13,709 nt of DNA from Gammaproteobacteria bacterium (GTDB lineage: Bacteria; Pseudomonadota; Gammaproteobacteria; Magnimaribacterales; Magnimaribacteraceae): assembly GCA_002730855.1 (NCBI GenBank), contig PCBA01000061.1, forward strand, positions 1 through 13,709. The letters run 5' to 3'. The stretch's first letter is position 1; every line of letters starts with the position of its first letter. The notes under the pieces were generated by a model. The model was not told the origin of the DNA. It did no database searches and saw nothing but the letters and a program-made list of their open reading frames with translations. This document shows, in pieces, positions 6,986-13,709 of the stretch. A program made the translations under genes and the position numbers.

Positions 6986-7759
6986 TTAGTCACCTTTAAA
7001 TTCTGGATCTCTTTTTTCAAAAAAAGATAGCACAGCTTCTTTTCTATCCTTAGTTTCATGAGTTAAAAGAGTCTGATCATAATCCATGTGCATTGTTGCA
7101 TCATCTGTCGCATAGACTAATTCATTAACACTGTTTTTTATCATTTGAGCTGCCAGGGGGGGTTTTGAAGCATATAATTTCGCCATTTTTTTAGCCGCAC
7201 TCATCAACTCATCCTTAGGGTGCACTTCATCATAAAAGCCCCAAGAAAGAAGGGTTTCAGAATTTTCATTTTCTCCACCTATAACCATTTTCTTTGCTTT
7301 CGCAGGGCCTATTAACCTTACAGCCAAAGGTAGACCAAACCAATTCAAATTGATTCCTAAATTTATTTCTGGATAACCTAATATGGCTTTATCCGAAGCA
7401 ATTCTAAAATCACAAGCAGAAGCTATGCAGGCAGCACCTCCCAGGCAATAACCATCTATCGCTGCTATGGTTATTTGATTTACTTCAAAGAATGAATAAA
7501 TTGCAGGTTTTCCAAAATTATTTCTCCAAGCTTCTAATTTTGTAACTGGTTTTTGTTTTTCTTTTAAATCTGCACCTGCAGAAAAGTGATCTCCTTTCCC
7601 GCTATAAATTACGACTCTAGATTCAAGGTCTTCATTTAAGCTTAAGTTAACTTCAGTTAATTCTTTTAAAACGTCTGTGCTTAAAGCATTCATTGACTCT
7701 TCTCTGTCTAGATAGACCCAACAAATATGACCTTCTTTTTTAATATCTATATATTTCAT
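6986..7759 (-). CDS. crotonase-fold protein (enoyl-CoA hydratase/isomerase family) with altered active site
   Basis: Enoyl-CoA hydratase/isomerase superfamily member (257 aa, standard length). The CoA- and oxyanion-binding blocks are present: HFSAGADLKE (58-67) and IDGYCLGGAA (101-110). Glu131 in YPEINLG matches the first catalytic glutamate of rat hydratase (Glu144). The position of the second (Glu164, in AMEMVLTG) is Lys157 here (KAKKMVIGG), and the glycine-rich GAGG of true hydratases is NWFG (139-142). It is therefore unlikely to be a standard syn-hydratase and may be an isomerase, hydrolase, lyase or dehalogenase-type crotonase. SKPPLAAQMIK (198-208) is a normal family landmark. Its ATG overlaps the trxB stop (ATGA) and no Shine-Dalgarno is visible, so it is probably coupled to trxB. 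A seven-base C run on the coding strand (7156-7162) encodes the PP of that landmark. Confidence 0.85.
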   Translation of the reverse strand: MKYIDIKKEGHICWVYLDREESMNALSTDVLKELTEVNLSLNEDLESRVVIYSGKGDHFSAGADLKEKQKPVTKLEAWRNNFGKPAIYSFFEVNQITIAAIDGYCLGGAACIASACDFRIASDKAILGYPEINLGINLNWFGLPLAVRLIGPAKAKKMVIGGENENSETLLSWGFYDEVHPKDELMSAAKKMAKLYASKPPLAAQMIKNSVNELVYATDDATMHMDYDQTLLTHETKDRKEAVLSFFEKRDPEFKGD

Positions 7760-8706
7760 TTTAATTCTGCTAAGTATTTTTCAGCATCTAGAGCAGCCAT
7801 ACAACCGGATCCAGCGGAGGTTATGGCTTGCCTGTAAATATGATCCGAAACATCTCCTGCAGCAAATACGCCCGGCGCACTGGTAGCTGTTGAATTTCCA
7901 TCATTCCCAGAGTGTATTTTTATATACCCATTGTTCATATCAAGTTGCCCCGAAAATAAATCAGTATTTGGTTTGTGTCCTATGGCTATAAAGAGACCAG
8001 ACAGGTCTAGATTTTGTTCTTCCGAACTTTTGGTGTTTTTAATCTTAATCCCCTGGACAGTTTTCTCATCTCCCAACACTTCAATCAGTTCATGATCCCA
8101 GATAATATTTACATTTCCTTCTTTTTCTCTTTGTAAGATTCTATCTTGTAAGATTTTTTCTGCTCTGAGTTCATCTCTTCGATGCACTAGAGTAACTGAA
8201 GAGCAGAGATTAGAAAGATATAAAGCTTCTTCTACGGCAGTGTTTCCACCACCAATCACTGCAACTTCTTTGTCTTTATAGAAAAAACCGTCACAAGTTG
8301 CACAAGCGCTTACCCCTCTCCCTAAATAAGACTGTTCACTAGGCAAGCCAAGATATTGCGCAGAAGCTCCAGTTGCAATAATTAACGAATTACATTCGTA
8401 TAAGTTCACGTTACCCGTTAATTGCATAGGTTTAGAACCCAAATCTACTTCTTCAATATGGTCAAATACAACTTCTACATTTAAGGCCTCAACATGCTTG
8501 AGCATCCTGTCCATTAACTCAGGTCCTTGAAGGCCATTACTATCTCCTGGCCAATTTTCTACATCAGTTGTGGTTGTCAGCTGTCCTCCTTGCTCCATTC
8601 CAGTAATTAAACATGGATCAAGACCTGCTCTGGCAGCATAAACAGCTGCTGTATAGCCTGCAGGTCCAGTACCTATAATAATTAGTTTTCTTTTTTGTAG
8701 TTCCAT
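7756..8706 (-). CDS. trxB: thioredoxin reductase
   Basis: NADPH-dependent FAD disulfide reductase (316 aa) that keeps thioredoxin reduced in the cytoplasm. All family marks are present: FAD-binding GTGPAG (12-17), GGQLTTTTDVENWPG (40-54), the redox-active CATC (Cys135 and Cys138) followed by DGFF, the NADPH motif GGGNTA (152-157), the 2'-phosphate-binding HRRDELRA (175-182), and the second FAD motif AGDV near the C terminus with RQAITSAGSGCMAALDAEKYL. The ATG at 8706 has no Shine-Dalgarno. A perfect TATAAT sits so close that the transcript may be nearly leaderless. It is divergent from ftsK, a frequent arrangement in gammaproteobacteria, and leads a two-gene operon with the crotonase-fold gene. 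Confidence 0.96.
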   Translation of the reverse strand: MELQKRKLIIIGTGPAGYTAAVYAARAGLDPCLITGMEQGGQLTTTTDVENWPGDSNGLQGPELMDRMLKHVEALNVEVVFDHIEEVDLGSKPMQLTGNVNLYECNSLIIATGASAQYLGLPSEQSYLGRGVSACATCDGFFYKDKEVAVIGGGNTAVEEALYLSNLCSSVTLVHRRDELRAEKILQDRILQREKEGNVNIIWDHELIEVLGDEKTVQGIKIKNTKSSEEQNLDLSGLFIAIGHKPNTDLFSGQLDMNNGYIKIHSGNDGNSTATSAPGVFAAGDVSDHIYRQAITSAGSGCMAALDAEKYLAELK

Positions 8707-8714
8707 ATTTGATA

Positions 8715-8720
8715 ATTATA
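8715..8720 (-). promoter_or_regulatory. candidate -10 box of trxB
   Basis: On the minus strand a perfect TATAAT ends 8 bases before the trxB ATG, so transcription would begin at or within a few bases of the start codon. No good -35 box lies at the right distance. Consistent with the missing Shine-Dalgarno, but AT-rich DNA makes such a match easy. Confidence 0.35.
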
Positions 8721-8774
8721 GCTTGGACTATGTAATTTAGGCATTCTTGATTAGAACATCTTTGAAATTATCTA

Positions 8775-8780
8775 TACAAT
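8775..8780 (+). promoter_or_regulatory. candidate -10 box of ftsK
   Basis: TACAAT (within TATACAAT) lies about 20 bases before the ftsK GTG. The best upstream element at 17-18 bp spacing (TTAGAA/TAGAAC, 8751-8757) is a poor -35. Weak support only. Confidence 0.25.
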
Positions 8781-8801
8781 AAGTAAAACTTACAGTTCTA
8801 A

Positions 8802-11171
8802 GTGGTAAAAAAGTCTCAAGCAACAAAAAAACCAGTTAATCAGGCGGTCTCCTTATCGCGTATAAGAATTAACAAATTAATTTTAGACTCTTGGTTAATC
8901 TTACAAGGGTTTTTTGGAATATTTATTTTATTAGCTTTGTTCACTTTTTCTCCAAAAGATCCTGGATGGAATACTCAAGTGTTCTATAGCAATGACGTTT
9001 ACTTAGATTCTCAAATATATAACGCTGTTGGAAGCTGGGGAGCTTATATCAGCGATTTCCTGTTTAGTTTCTTTGGATACATGGCCTACGTCGTTGTTTA
9101 TTGGCTATTATGGCCCTTAATACGGCATTTCTTTTTATCTAGAAACAGGGTCCCTTTTTCTGATATTTATACTGGTTTGCTGGGTTTAAAAGTTTTTGGT
9201 TGGGTTTTAGTGGTGTTGTCTGGTTCTACTTTGTTTTCATTGATATTAGAGCCAGGTATAAGTTTTTTACCGCAAGAAGGAGGAGGTCTGATAGGCGCAA
9301 AGATATCTTCCCTCTTTATTTTACCCTTGAGTCTTATAGGGAGTTTATTGCTGTTTATATCTCTATTACTTTTAGGTCTAACTTTGTCTCTAGAAGTTTC
9401 GTGGTCTGCTTTAATATTAAGAATTCAAAAATATCTAATTTCATCTAGCTCTTCTTTTGGAGAAAATCTTTCAAACTTTTTAAACACTTTAAAAGAGAAA
9501 CAACAACTAAGAAAAGAAAAAATTGAAAGACAAGAAAAGGCCATATTTAAAGCTAAAGAAAAAGAGCAATTAAAGCCAGCAGAGGTTATAAAGCAAAAGC
9601 CTAAAATAGAAACAAGCAAAAGAGCAGAGGTAGAAAAACAAACAGAGTTATTTGAATATAAAGAACCTACAACCCCTCCCAAGCTTTCCCTTTTAGATGA
9701 AAACAAAGAAGAAGGTTCAGACGAGACTTCTGAGAATTCATTAAGACAGTTAGGTGAGCTCGTAGTTTCCAAATTAGCGGAATACAACATTAATGATGTG
9801 TCTGTTGAGTCCATACAACCAGGTCCTGTAGTAATAAGATTAGAGTTAAAATTACCCAGCGGCTTGAAAGTAAATCAAATCTCTAACATTAGCAAAGACT
9901 TAGCTAGATCTCTCGCTAAAACTAGTGTAAGAATTGTTGAGGTAATAGAAGGTAGAGATACTATAGGAATTGAAGTGCCAAGAGAAGATAGGCAAGCTGT
10001 TTCATTAAGCGAAGTACTTTCTAGTAAAGTTTACGATGATTCGAAGAGTCCTATAACTGTAGCATTAGGTAAAGATATTAGTGGGTCTGCTGTTGTAGCT
10101 GATTTAGCTTCGATGCCACATCTATTGGTGGCAGGCACGACAGGTTCTGGAAAGTCAGTAGCCATTAATTCAATGCTTATAAGTATTCTCTATAAGGCTA
10201 GCCCAGAACAGGTGCGACTAATATTGATTGACCCTAAAATGCTTGAACTTTCAGTTTACGAAGATATTCCACATTTATTGGCTCCGGTTATCACTGACAT
10301 GAAAGAAGCATCTAGTGGACTAAGGTGGTGTGTAAATGAAATGGAAAAAAGGTATAAGCTTATGGCACATTTGGGTGTTAGAAATCTTAATGGGTATAAC
10401 AAGAAGGTTGCTGAATCTATTTCTTCTGGCTCTCCTATTAAAGACCCAACCTGGAAGATAAATGAAGCAGGAGAAGATGAAGAAGCTCCTGATTTAGAAC
10501 AAATACCCCTTATTGTTTTAGCAGTTGATGAATTAGCAGATCTCATGATGGTTGTAGGGAAAACTGCAGAACAATTAATAGCTAGAATCGCTCAAAAGGC
10601 CAGAGCAGCAGGTATCCATATGTTGCTAGCTACACAAAGACCTTCTGTAGACGTAATAACTGGTCTTATTAAAGCTAATATATCTTCTAGAGTTGCGTTT
10701 CAAGTAGCTTCGAAAATGGACTCGAGAGTAATTCTTGACCAAGGAGGGGCTGAGCAGTTATTGGGGAATGGAGATATGTTATATCTTGCTCCTGGTACAT
10801 CTATTCCTCAAAGAGTTCACGGAGCTTTTGTTGGAGATGATGAAGTCCGAAGGGTAGCCGATGATTGGCGCCAAAGAGGAAAAGCAGAATATCTAGAGGA
10901 AGTTACTAAAGAAGAAGGTGCCGTAATTGGTATGCCTGGAATTGCAACCGAAGAAGACCAAGATGGTGAAAAAGATGAACTTTATGATGAAGCAGTTGCT
11001 TTTGTGGCCCAGTCTAGAAGGGCTTCAATATCTGCTGTTCAAAGAAGGCTTAGAGTAGGTTATAACAGAGCGGCAAGAATAATAGAGACCATGGAAGGAA
11101 GCGGGATAGTGAGCCCGATGGAATCTAATGGAAACAGAGAAGTATTAATACCTCCACCACCTGAGGATTAA
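8802..11171 (+). CDS. ftsK: DNA translocase FtsK
   Basis: Septal DNA pump that resolves and segregates chromosome termini at division (789 aa, much shorter than E. coli's 1329). The N-terminal membrane domain (about 28-210) holds four hydrophobic segments, including 35-50 followed by the FtsK landmark FTFSPKDPGW. A short charged linker (about 215-315) replaces the very long E. coli linker. The motor contains AGTTGSGKS (Walker A, 444-452) and IVLAVDELADLM (Walker B, Asp576-Glu577), with TQRPSVDVITGLIKANI (611-627) typical of FtsK. The winged-helix gamma domain (about 725-785) has GYNRAARIIE and NGNREVL, retaining Asn755, Arg759 and Glu762, which correspond to the KOPS-reading residues of E. 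coli (1296, 1300, 1303). The start is GTG at 8802, immediately after an in-frame TAA; no other usable start is near and no Shine-Dalgarno is visible. It heads the ftsK-NPP-lolA-serS run. Confidence 0.96.
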   Translation: MVKKSQATKKPVNQAVSLSRIRINKLILDSWLILQGFFGIFILLALFTFSPKDPGWNTQVFYSNDVYLDSQIYNAVGSWGAYISDFLFSFFGYMAYVVVYWLLWPLIRHFFLSRNRVPFSDIYTGLLGLKVFGWVLVVLSGSTLFSLILEPGISFLPQEGGGLIGAKISSLFILPLSLIGSLLLFISLLLLGLTLSLEVSWSALILRIQKYLISSSSSFGENLSNFLNTLKEKQQLRKEKIERQEKAIFKAKEKEQLKPAEVIKQKPKIETSKRAEVEKQTELFEYKEPTTPPKLSLLDENKEEGSDETSENSLRQLGELVVSKLAEYNINDVSVESIQPGPVVIRLELKLPSGLKVNQISNISKDLARSLAKTSVRIVEVIEGRDTIGIEVPREDRQAVSLSEVLSSKVYDDSKSPITVALGKDISGSAVVADLASMPHLLVAGTTGSGKSVAINSMLISILYKASPEQVRLILIDPKMLELSVYEDIPHLLAPVITDMKEASSGLRWCVNEMEKRYKLMAHLGVRNLNGYNKKVAESISSGSPIKDPTWKINEAGEDEEAPDLEQIPLIVLAVDELADLMMVVGKTAEQLIARIAQKARAAGIHMLLATQRPSVDVITGLIKANISSRVAFQVASKMDSRVILDQGGAEQLLGNGDMLYLAPGTSIPQRVHGAFVGDDEVRRVADDWRQRGKAEYLEEVTKEEGAVIGMPGIATEEDQDGEKDELYDEAVAFVAQSRRASISAVQRRLRVGYNRAARIIETMEGSGIVSPMESNGNREVLIPPPPED

Positions 11172-11172
11172 T

Positions 11173-12327
11173 TTGAGAACCTTTTTTTTTCTCGTCCTAT
11201 TATTACCCACTTTAGTTCTTTCTGAAGATAACCTAGTAATTGTTATTTCTATGGATGGTTTAAGGCATGACTACCCTGAGATATCTACTTCCGGAGGTTT
11301 TGAATTTATAAAAAAAAATGGCCTTGAAGCAGATTCATTAATTCCAGTTTACCAATCGACGACTTATCCAGCTCATGTAAGCATGGCAACGGGAGTGCAC
11401 CCCAACAAACATGGAATCTTACATAATTCTTTTTTTGATAAAGAGAGGGGTCATTATAGTTATAGCCCAGAATCAGATTGGATTGATGTTAGGCCTGTTT
11501 GGACAATTCTGGAAGAAGAGGGGATAAAAACAGCTACTTATTTTTGGGTGGGCTCAGAGACAGACTGGAATGGTATTCAAATAACTTATAGTAAATTTCC
11601 ATTTAGCTCGAGAGTTTCTGAAACAACGAAAATAAATCAAATAATAGAATGGTTAGAGCTTCCTAATGAAGAAAGGCCTCAGTTAATTATGACATGGTGG
11701 CATGGAGTAGATTCAGTTGCGCATAAGCTTGGATCTAGTAAAGAAATTGTTAAAAAACAATTACTTAAACAAGATAAACATTTACTGGACCTTATTAAAG
11801 AAATTGAAGATAGATCTCTATGGGATGAAGTCACATTAATTGTTGTTAGTGACCACGGTATGACAGATATTTCAAATTTGATTAATGTGAAGGAAATTTT
11901 GGATGCGCATTCTATAGAAGCAATTTTATCTTTAGGTCCTTCCATCGGACATATTTTTTTAAAAAACCTTGAAGAGACGGAATTAGCTATTAACGTTTTA
12001 GAAAAAAATAAACTTTTAAAAGTCTTAAAAAAGACTAAAGTTCCAGATTATCTTAATCATCCTAAAAGAACTGGAGATATAGTGATTACCACTAAAAGTC
12101 CCAACATGTTAGTAAAAAAAGTTTATTCGCATCCTCCTTTAGGCATGCATGGCTACGATCCTGCTATCAATGAAGAAATGAAAGGCATATTCTTTGCCTA
12201 TGGAAGAGGTGTTAAGAAGAAGAAATTAAAACAAGTAGATCAAGTAGATATAACACCAACTATTCTTAACCTTTTAGGATTAGAGGTACCTGACTATATG
12301 GATGGAGAGGCTTTGTTATTAGATTGA
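11173..12327 (+). CDS. secreted nucleotide pyrophosphatase/phosphodiesterase (NPP, alkaline phosphatase superfamily)
   Basis: Two-metal phosphodiesterase (384 aa) of the type I NPP family, expected in the periplasm or on the outer surface, cleaving nucleotides or other phosphodiesters. A signal peptide (1-17, MRTFFFLVLLLPTLVLS) precedes the domain. The expected ligands are all present: Asp28 (SMDGLRHDY), nucleophile Thr64 (STTYPAHVS), Asn85, Asp180 and His184 (WWHGVDSVAH), Asp227-His228 (VVSDHGM) and His326 (GMHGYDP). Their spacings closely follow those I recall for the Xanthomonas NPP. The start is TTG at 11173, supported by GAGGAT (11163-11168) inside the last ftsK codons, with only one base between genes. 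A T9 run follows within the signal peptide. Its position between ftsK and lolA is not the usual gammaproteobacterial order. Phosphorus scavenging from nucleotides or lipid headgroups is a reasonable but unproven role. Confidence 0.88.
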   Translation: MRTFFFLVLLLPTLVLSEDNLVIVISMDGLRHDYPEISTSGGFEFIKKNGLEADSLIPVYQSTTYPAHVSMATGVHPNKHGILHNSFFDKERGHYSYSPESDWIDVRPVWTILEEEGIKTATYFWVGSETDWNGIQITYSKFPFSSRVSETTKINQIIEWLELPNEERPQLIMTWWHGVDSVAHKLGSSKEIVKKQLLKQDKHLLDLIKEIEDRSLWDEVTLIVVSDHGMTDISNLINVKEILDAHSIEAILSLGPSIGHIFLKNLEETELAINVLEKNKLLKVLKKTKVPDYLNHPKRTGDIVITTKSPNMLVKKVYSHPPLGMHGYDPAINEEMKGIFFAYGRGVKKKKLKQVDQVDITPTILNLLGLEVPDYMDGEALLLD

Positions 12328-12328
12328 T

Positions 12329-12940
12329 ATGAGTAAACACATCTTGTCTTTAATTTTGCCATTGTGTTTTCTTGAGCTGACAGCTGCAACAATTAATGAA
12401 GGGAATTTACTTAATTTTTTAGGAAAAAAAGATTTTTTTTCAGGCAGCTTCATTCAAATTACAAATCAGAACCAAAAAGAAAGAAAGGTAAATGGCGAGA
12501 TAAAAATAAACAGAAAGGGGATGTTTAAAGTTGTTTATTCTGATCCTCTAAACGAAATTATATCTTCAAACGGTTCTGAATTATTTAGATTAGATGAGGA
12601 ATTAGAGCAGCTTAATATTTCGCCCATAGATAAAATCTTTTTGGAAAGCCCCATAGGCTTGTTTGCCGCTAAACAAATAGAACTTGAAAACTTATTTTAT
12701 GTTGATAGGTGTTATACCGAAAAAAAGATATTAACCTGTACTTTAAGGCCTAAAACTGAAGAAAGTTTTTTACAAGAACTAACAGTTAAATTTTCAAAAG
12801 AGGTTATTAAATCTATAAGCTATATCGATTCATTTAATCAGATAGTCCATCTCAATTTTCTACATTCAGACTGGGGTAGAATACCCTTGGAAGAATTTTC
12901 ATTTTCAATTCCTGAAGGAATTGATGTCGTTAGGCATTAA
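12329..12940 (+). CDS. lolA: outer-membrane lipoprotein carrier protein LolA
   Basis: Periplasmic chaperone that ferries lipoproteins from LolCDE to the outer membrane (203 aa). A signal peptide occupies about residues 1-20, ending TAA. The family opening FFSGSFIQ (36-43) is followed by the antiparallel-sheet pattern GEIKINRKGMFKVVYSDP (56-73), IISSNGSELFRLDEELEQLNI (77-97) and the C-terminal FSFSIPEGIDVVR. The usual aromatic 'F.W.Y' strand reads FKVVY, so the Trp is replaced, and overall similarity to textbook LolA is modest. Cys128 and Cys137 lie close together and could form a disulfide. The ATG starts one base after the NPP stop with no Shine-Dalgarno, suggesting reinitiation. The ftsK-lolA-serS neighbourhood supports the assignment independently. 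Confidence 0.85.
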   Translation: MSKHILSLILPLCFLELTAATINEGNLLNFLGKKDFFSGSFIQITNQNQKERKVNGEIKINRKGMFKVVYSDPLNEIISSNGSELFRLDEELEQLNISPIDKIFLESPIGLFAAKQIELENLFYVDRCYTEKKILTCTLRPKTEESFLQELTVKFSKEVIKSISYIDSFNQIVHLNFLHSDWGRIPLEEFSFSIPEGIDVVRH

Positions 12941-12959
12941 AATTATCTAGAATAGTCAG

Positions 12960-13709
12960 ATGTTGGACGTAAAAACTTTAAAGAAAGAACCGAAAAAGGT
13001 AGCTGAAAACCTATTAAAAAGAGGATTTAAGCTCGATATAAACGCATGGTCTAAATTAGAGGAATCAAGAAAACTACTTCAGTCAGACACTGAAAAAATG
13101 CAGGCAGAATTGAATCAAGTTTCCAAACAGATAGGCACTATTAAGAATGAAGGTAAAGATTCTTCAGATTTACAAAAACAAGCAACGAAACTAACATCCG
13201 ATATAAAAGAAAAATCAAAAGAACTTGATACCTTACTTAATAAGATTAATCAGTTCATTATTTCATTACCAAACTTAGTTGATGATGATATACCCGAAGG
13301 AAATTGCGAAGAAGATAACTTAGAAATAAGGAAGTGGGGAGAAGTAAAAAACTTTAATTTTATTCCAAAGGATCATCTTGAATTAGGAAAAGAACTTAAT
13401 GGAATAGATATGGAGTTAGGTGTAAAGATTACCGGTTCCAGGTATTCGGTTTTAAAAACTCAAATAGCTAAACTTCAAAGATCCCTTATAAACTTTATGT
13501 TAGACGTTCATATTGAAGAGCATGGCTATGAAGAAGTTTACGTTCCTTACGTAGTGAATTCTGAATCTTTATTGGGTACGGGTCAATTACCTAAATTTGA
13601 AGAAGATTTATTTAAGCTTGAAGGAAAAGGAGATTTCTATTTAACTTCAACTGCCGAAGTTCCTGTAACTAATATTTTCAGGAATGAAATTCTAGAATCA
13701 TCTTCTTTG
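12960..13709 (+). CDS. serS: seryl-tRNA synthetase, N-terminal 250 residues (cut by window edge)
   Basis: Class II aminoacyl-tRNA synthetase that charges tRNA-Ser; about 250 of an expected 420-430 residues are present and the frame is open to the last base. It starts MLDVKTLKKEP, the typical SerRS N terminus. Residues from about 30 to 100 are rich in Lys, Glu and Gln with a heptad-like pattern, matching the long antiparallel coiled-coil arm that grips the tRNA long variable arm. The catalytic core begins near GSRYSVLKTQIAKLQ, with motif 1 around VYVPYVV and GTGQLPKFEEDLF after it. TAEVPVTN (231-238) is the serine-binding TxE signature. The ATG at 12960 lies 19 bases after lolA and has no obvious Shine-Dalgarno. 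The 3' end is outside the window. Confidence 0.95.
   Translation, partial: MLDVKTLKKEPKKVAENLLKRGFKLDINAWSKLEESRKLLQSDTEKMQAELNQVSKQIGTIKNEGKDSSDLQKQATKLTSDIKEKSKELDTLLNKINQFIISLPNLVDDDIPEGNCEEDNLEIRKWGEVKNFNFIPKDHLELGKELNGIDMELGVKITGSRYSVLKTQIAKLQRSLINFMLDVHIEEHGYEEVYVPYVVNSESLLGTGQLPKFEEDLFKLEGKGDFYLTSTAEVPVTNIFRNEILESSSL

Noticed and set aside
7156..7162. Seven-G run as a possible frameshift or phase-variable site in the crotonase gene
   Set aside because: The frame is intact across it and it encodes the conserved SKPPLAAQ block, so protein constraint explains most of it; seven bases is short for slippage control.
9425..9814. 129-codon open frame on the minus strand within ftsK
   Set aside because: It lies opposite the ftsK membrane/linker region, is Ser/Phe/Leu-rich as antisense of Lys/Glu codons would be, and has no ribosome site; it is a shadow of ftsK.
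10256..10546. 96-codon minus-strand frame opposite the FtsK motor domain
   Set aside because: The sense strand encodes conserved FtsK motor motifs; no independent evidence for an antisense gene.
1..13709. CRISPR arrays, tRNAs, IS elements, phage or toxin-antitoxin modules
   Set aside because: No regularly spaced repeats, cloverleaf-like sequence with CCA-type ends, transposase, integrase or toxin motifs were seen on either strand; the genes are chromosomal housekeeping or metabolic types.

Overview
This AT-rich, densely packed window reads as chromosome from a free-living Gram-negative gammaproteobacterium with a streamlined genome. The combination of an outer-membrane porin, LolA, a short FtsK, start/stop overlaps between genes and small intergenic gaps is what I would expect from a marine oligotroph such as the SAR86 clade. 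That taxonomic guess is inference, not something the sequence proves. No tRNA, rRNA, IS element, integrase or CRISPR array was seen, and no stretch of 300 bases lacks a gene.

Layout. (1) Positions 1-2171, plus strand: a possible tail of an upstream gene, then a membrane-anchored alpha/beta hydrolase and a PlsC-like acyltransferase joined by a TAATG overlap, probably a lipid-remodelling pair. A bidirectional hairpin terminator overlaps the acyltransferase stop codon. (2) 2238-2858, minus strand: a small TorF/Gcw_chp-type putative porin. A 202-bp divergent intergenic region with short inverted repeats follows. (3) 3061-6985, plus strand: a tight five-gene run of HSD17B10-like short-chain dehydrogenase, SohB-like S49 peptidase, AcuI/YhdH-type acrylyl-CoA reductase, an unannotated 42-residue single-span membrane protein (5850-5978) with the strongest Shine-Dalgarno in the window, and a nitronate-monooxygenase-like flavoprotein. 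(4) 6986-8706, minus strand: trxB followed, with an ATGA overlap, by a crotonase-fold protein that lacks one of the two usual hydratase glutamates. It meets the flavoprotein gene stop codon to stop codon with no base between. (5) 8802-13709, plus strand: ftsK, a secreted nucleotide pyrophosphatase/phosphodiesterase (NPP), lolA, and the first 250 codons of serS, cut by the window edge.

How they fit together. trxB divergent from ftsK-lolA-serS is a familiar gammaproteobacterial neighbourhood, and the NPP gene between ftsK and lolA is the unusual part here. The central plus-strand run joins acyl-CoA chemistry (3-hydroxyacyl-CoA dehydrogenase-like, acrylyl-CoA reductase) to a membrane peptidase and a small membrane protein. 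This suggests short- or branched-chain acyl-CoA metabolism, but no single pathway is demonstrated. Most internal genes of the operons have no visible Shine-Dalgarno and begin at overlapping or abutting stop codons, so translational coupling looks common.

The window is largely ordinary housekeeping DNA. I see no clear new multi-gene system. The best leads are the 42-residue protein, the crotonase with a changed active site, and the NPP gene with homopolymer tracts near its start.
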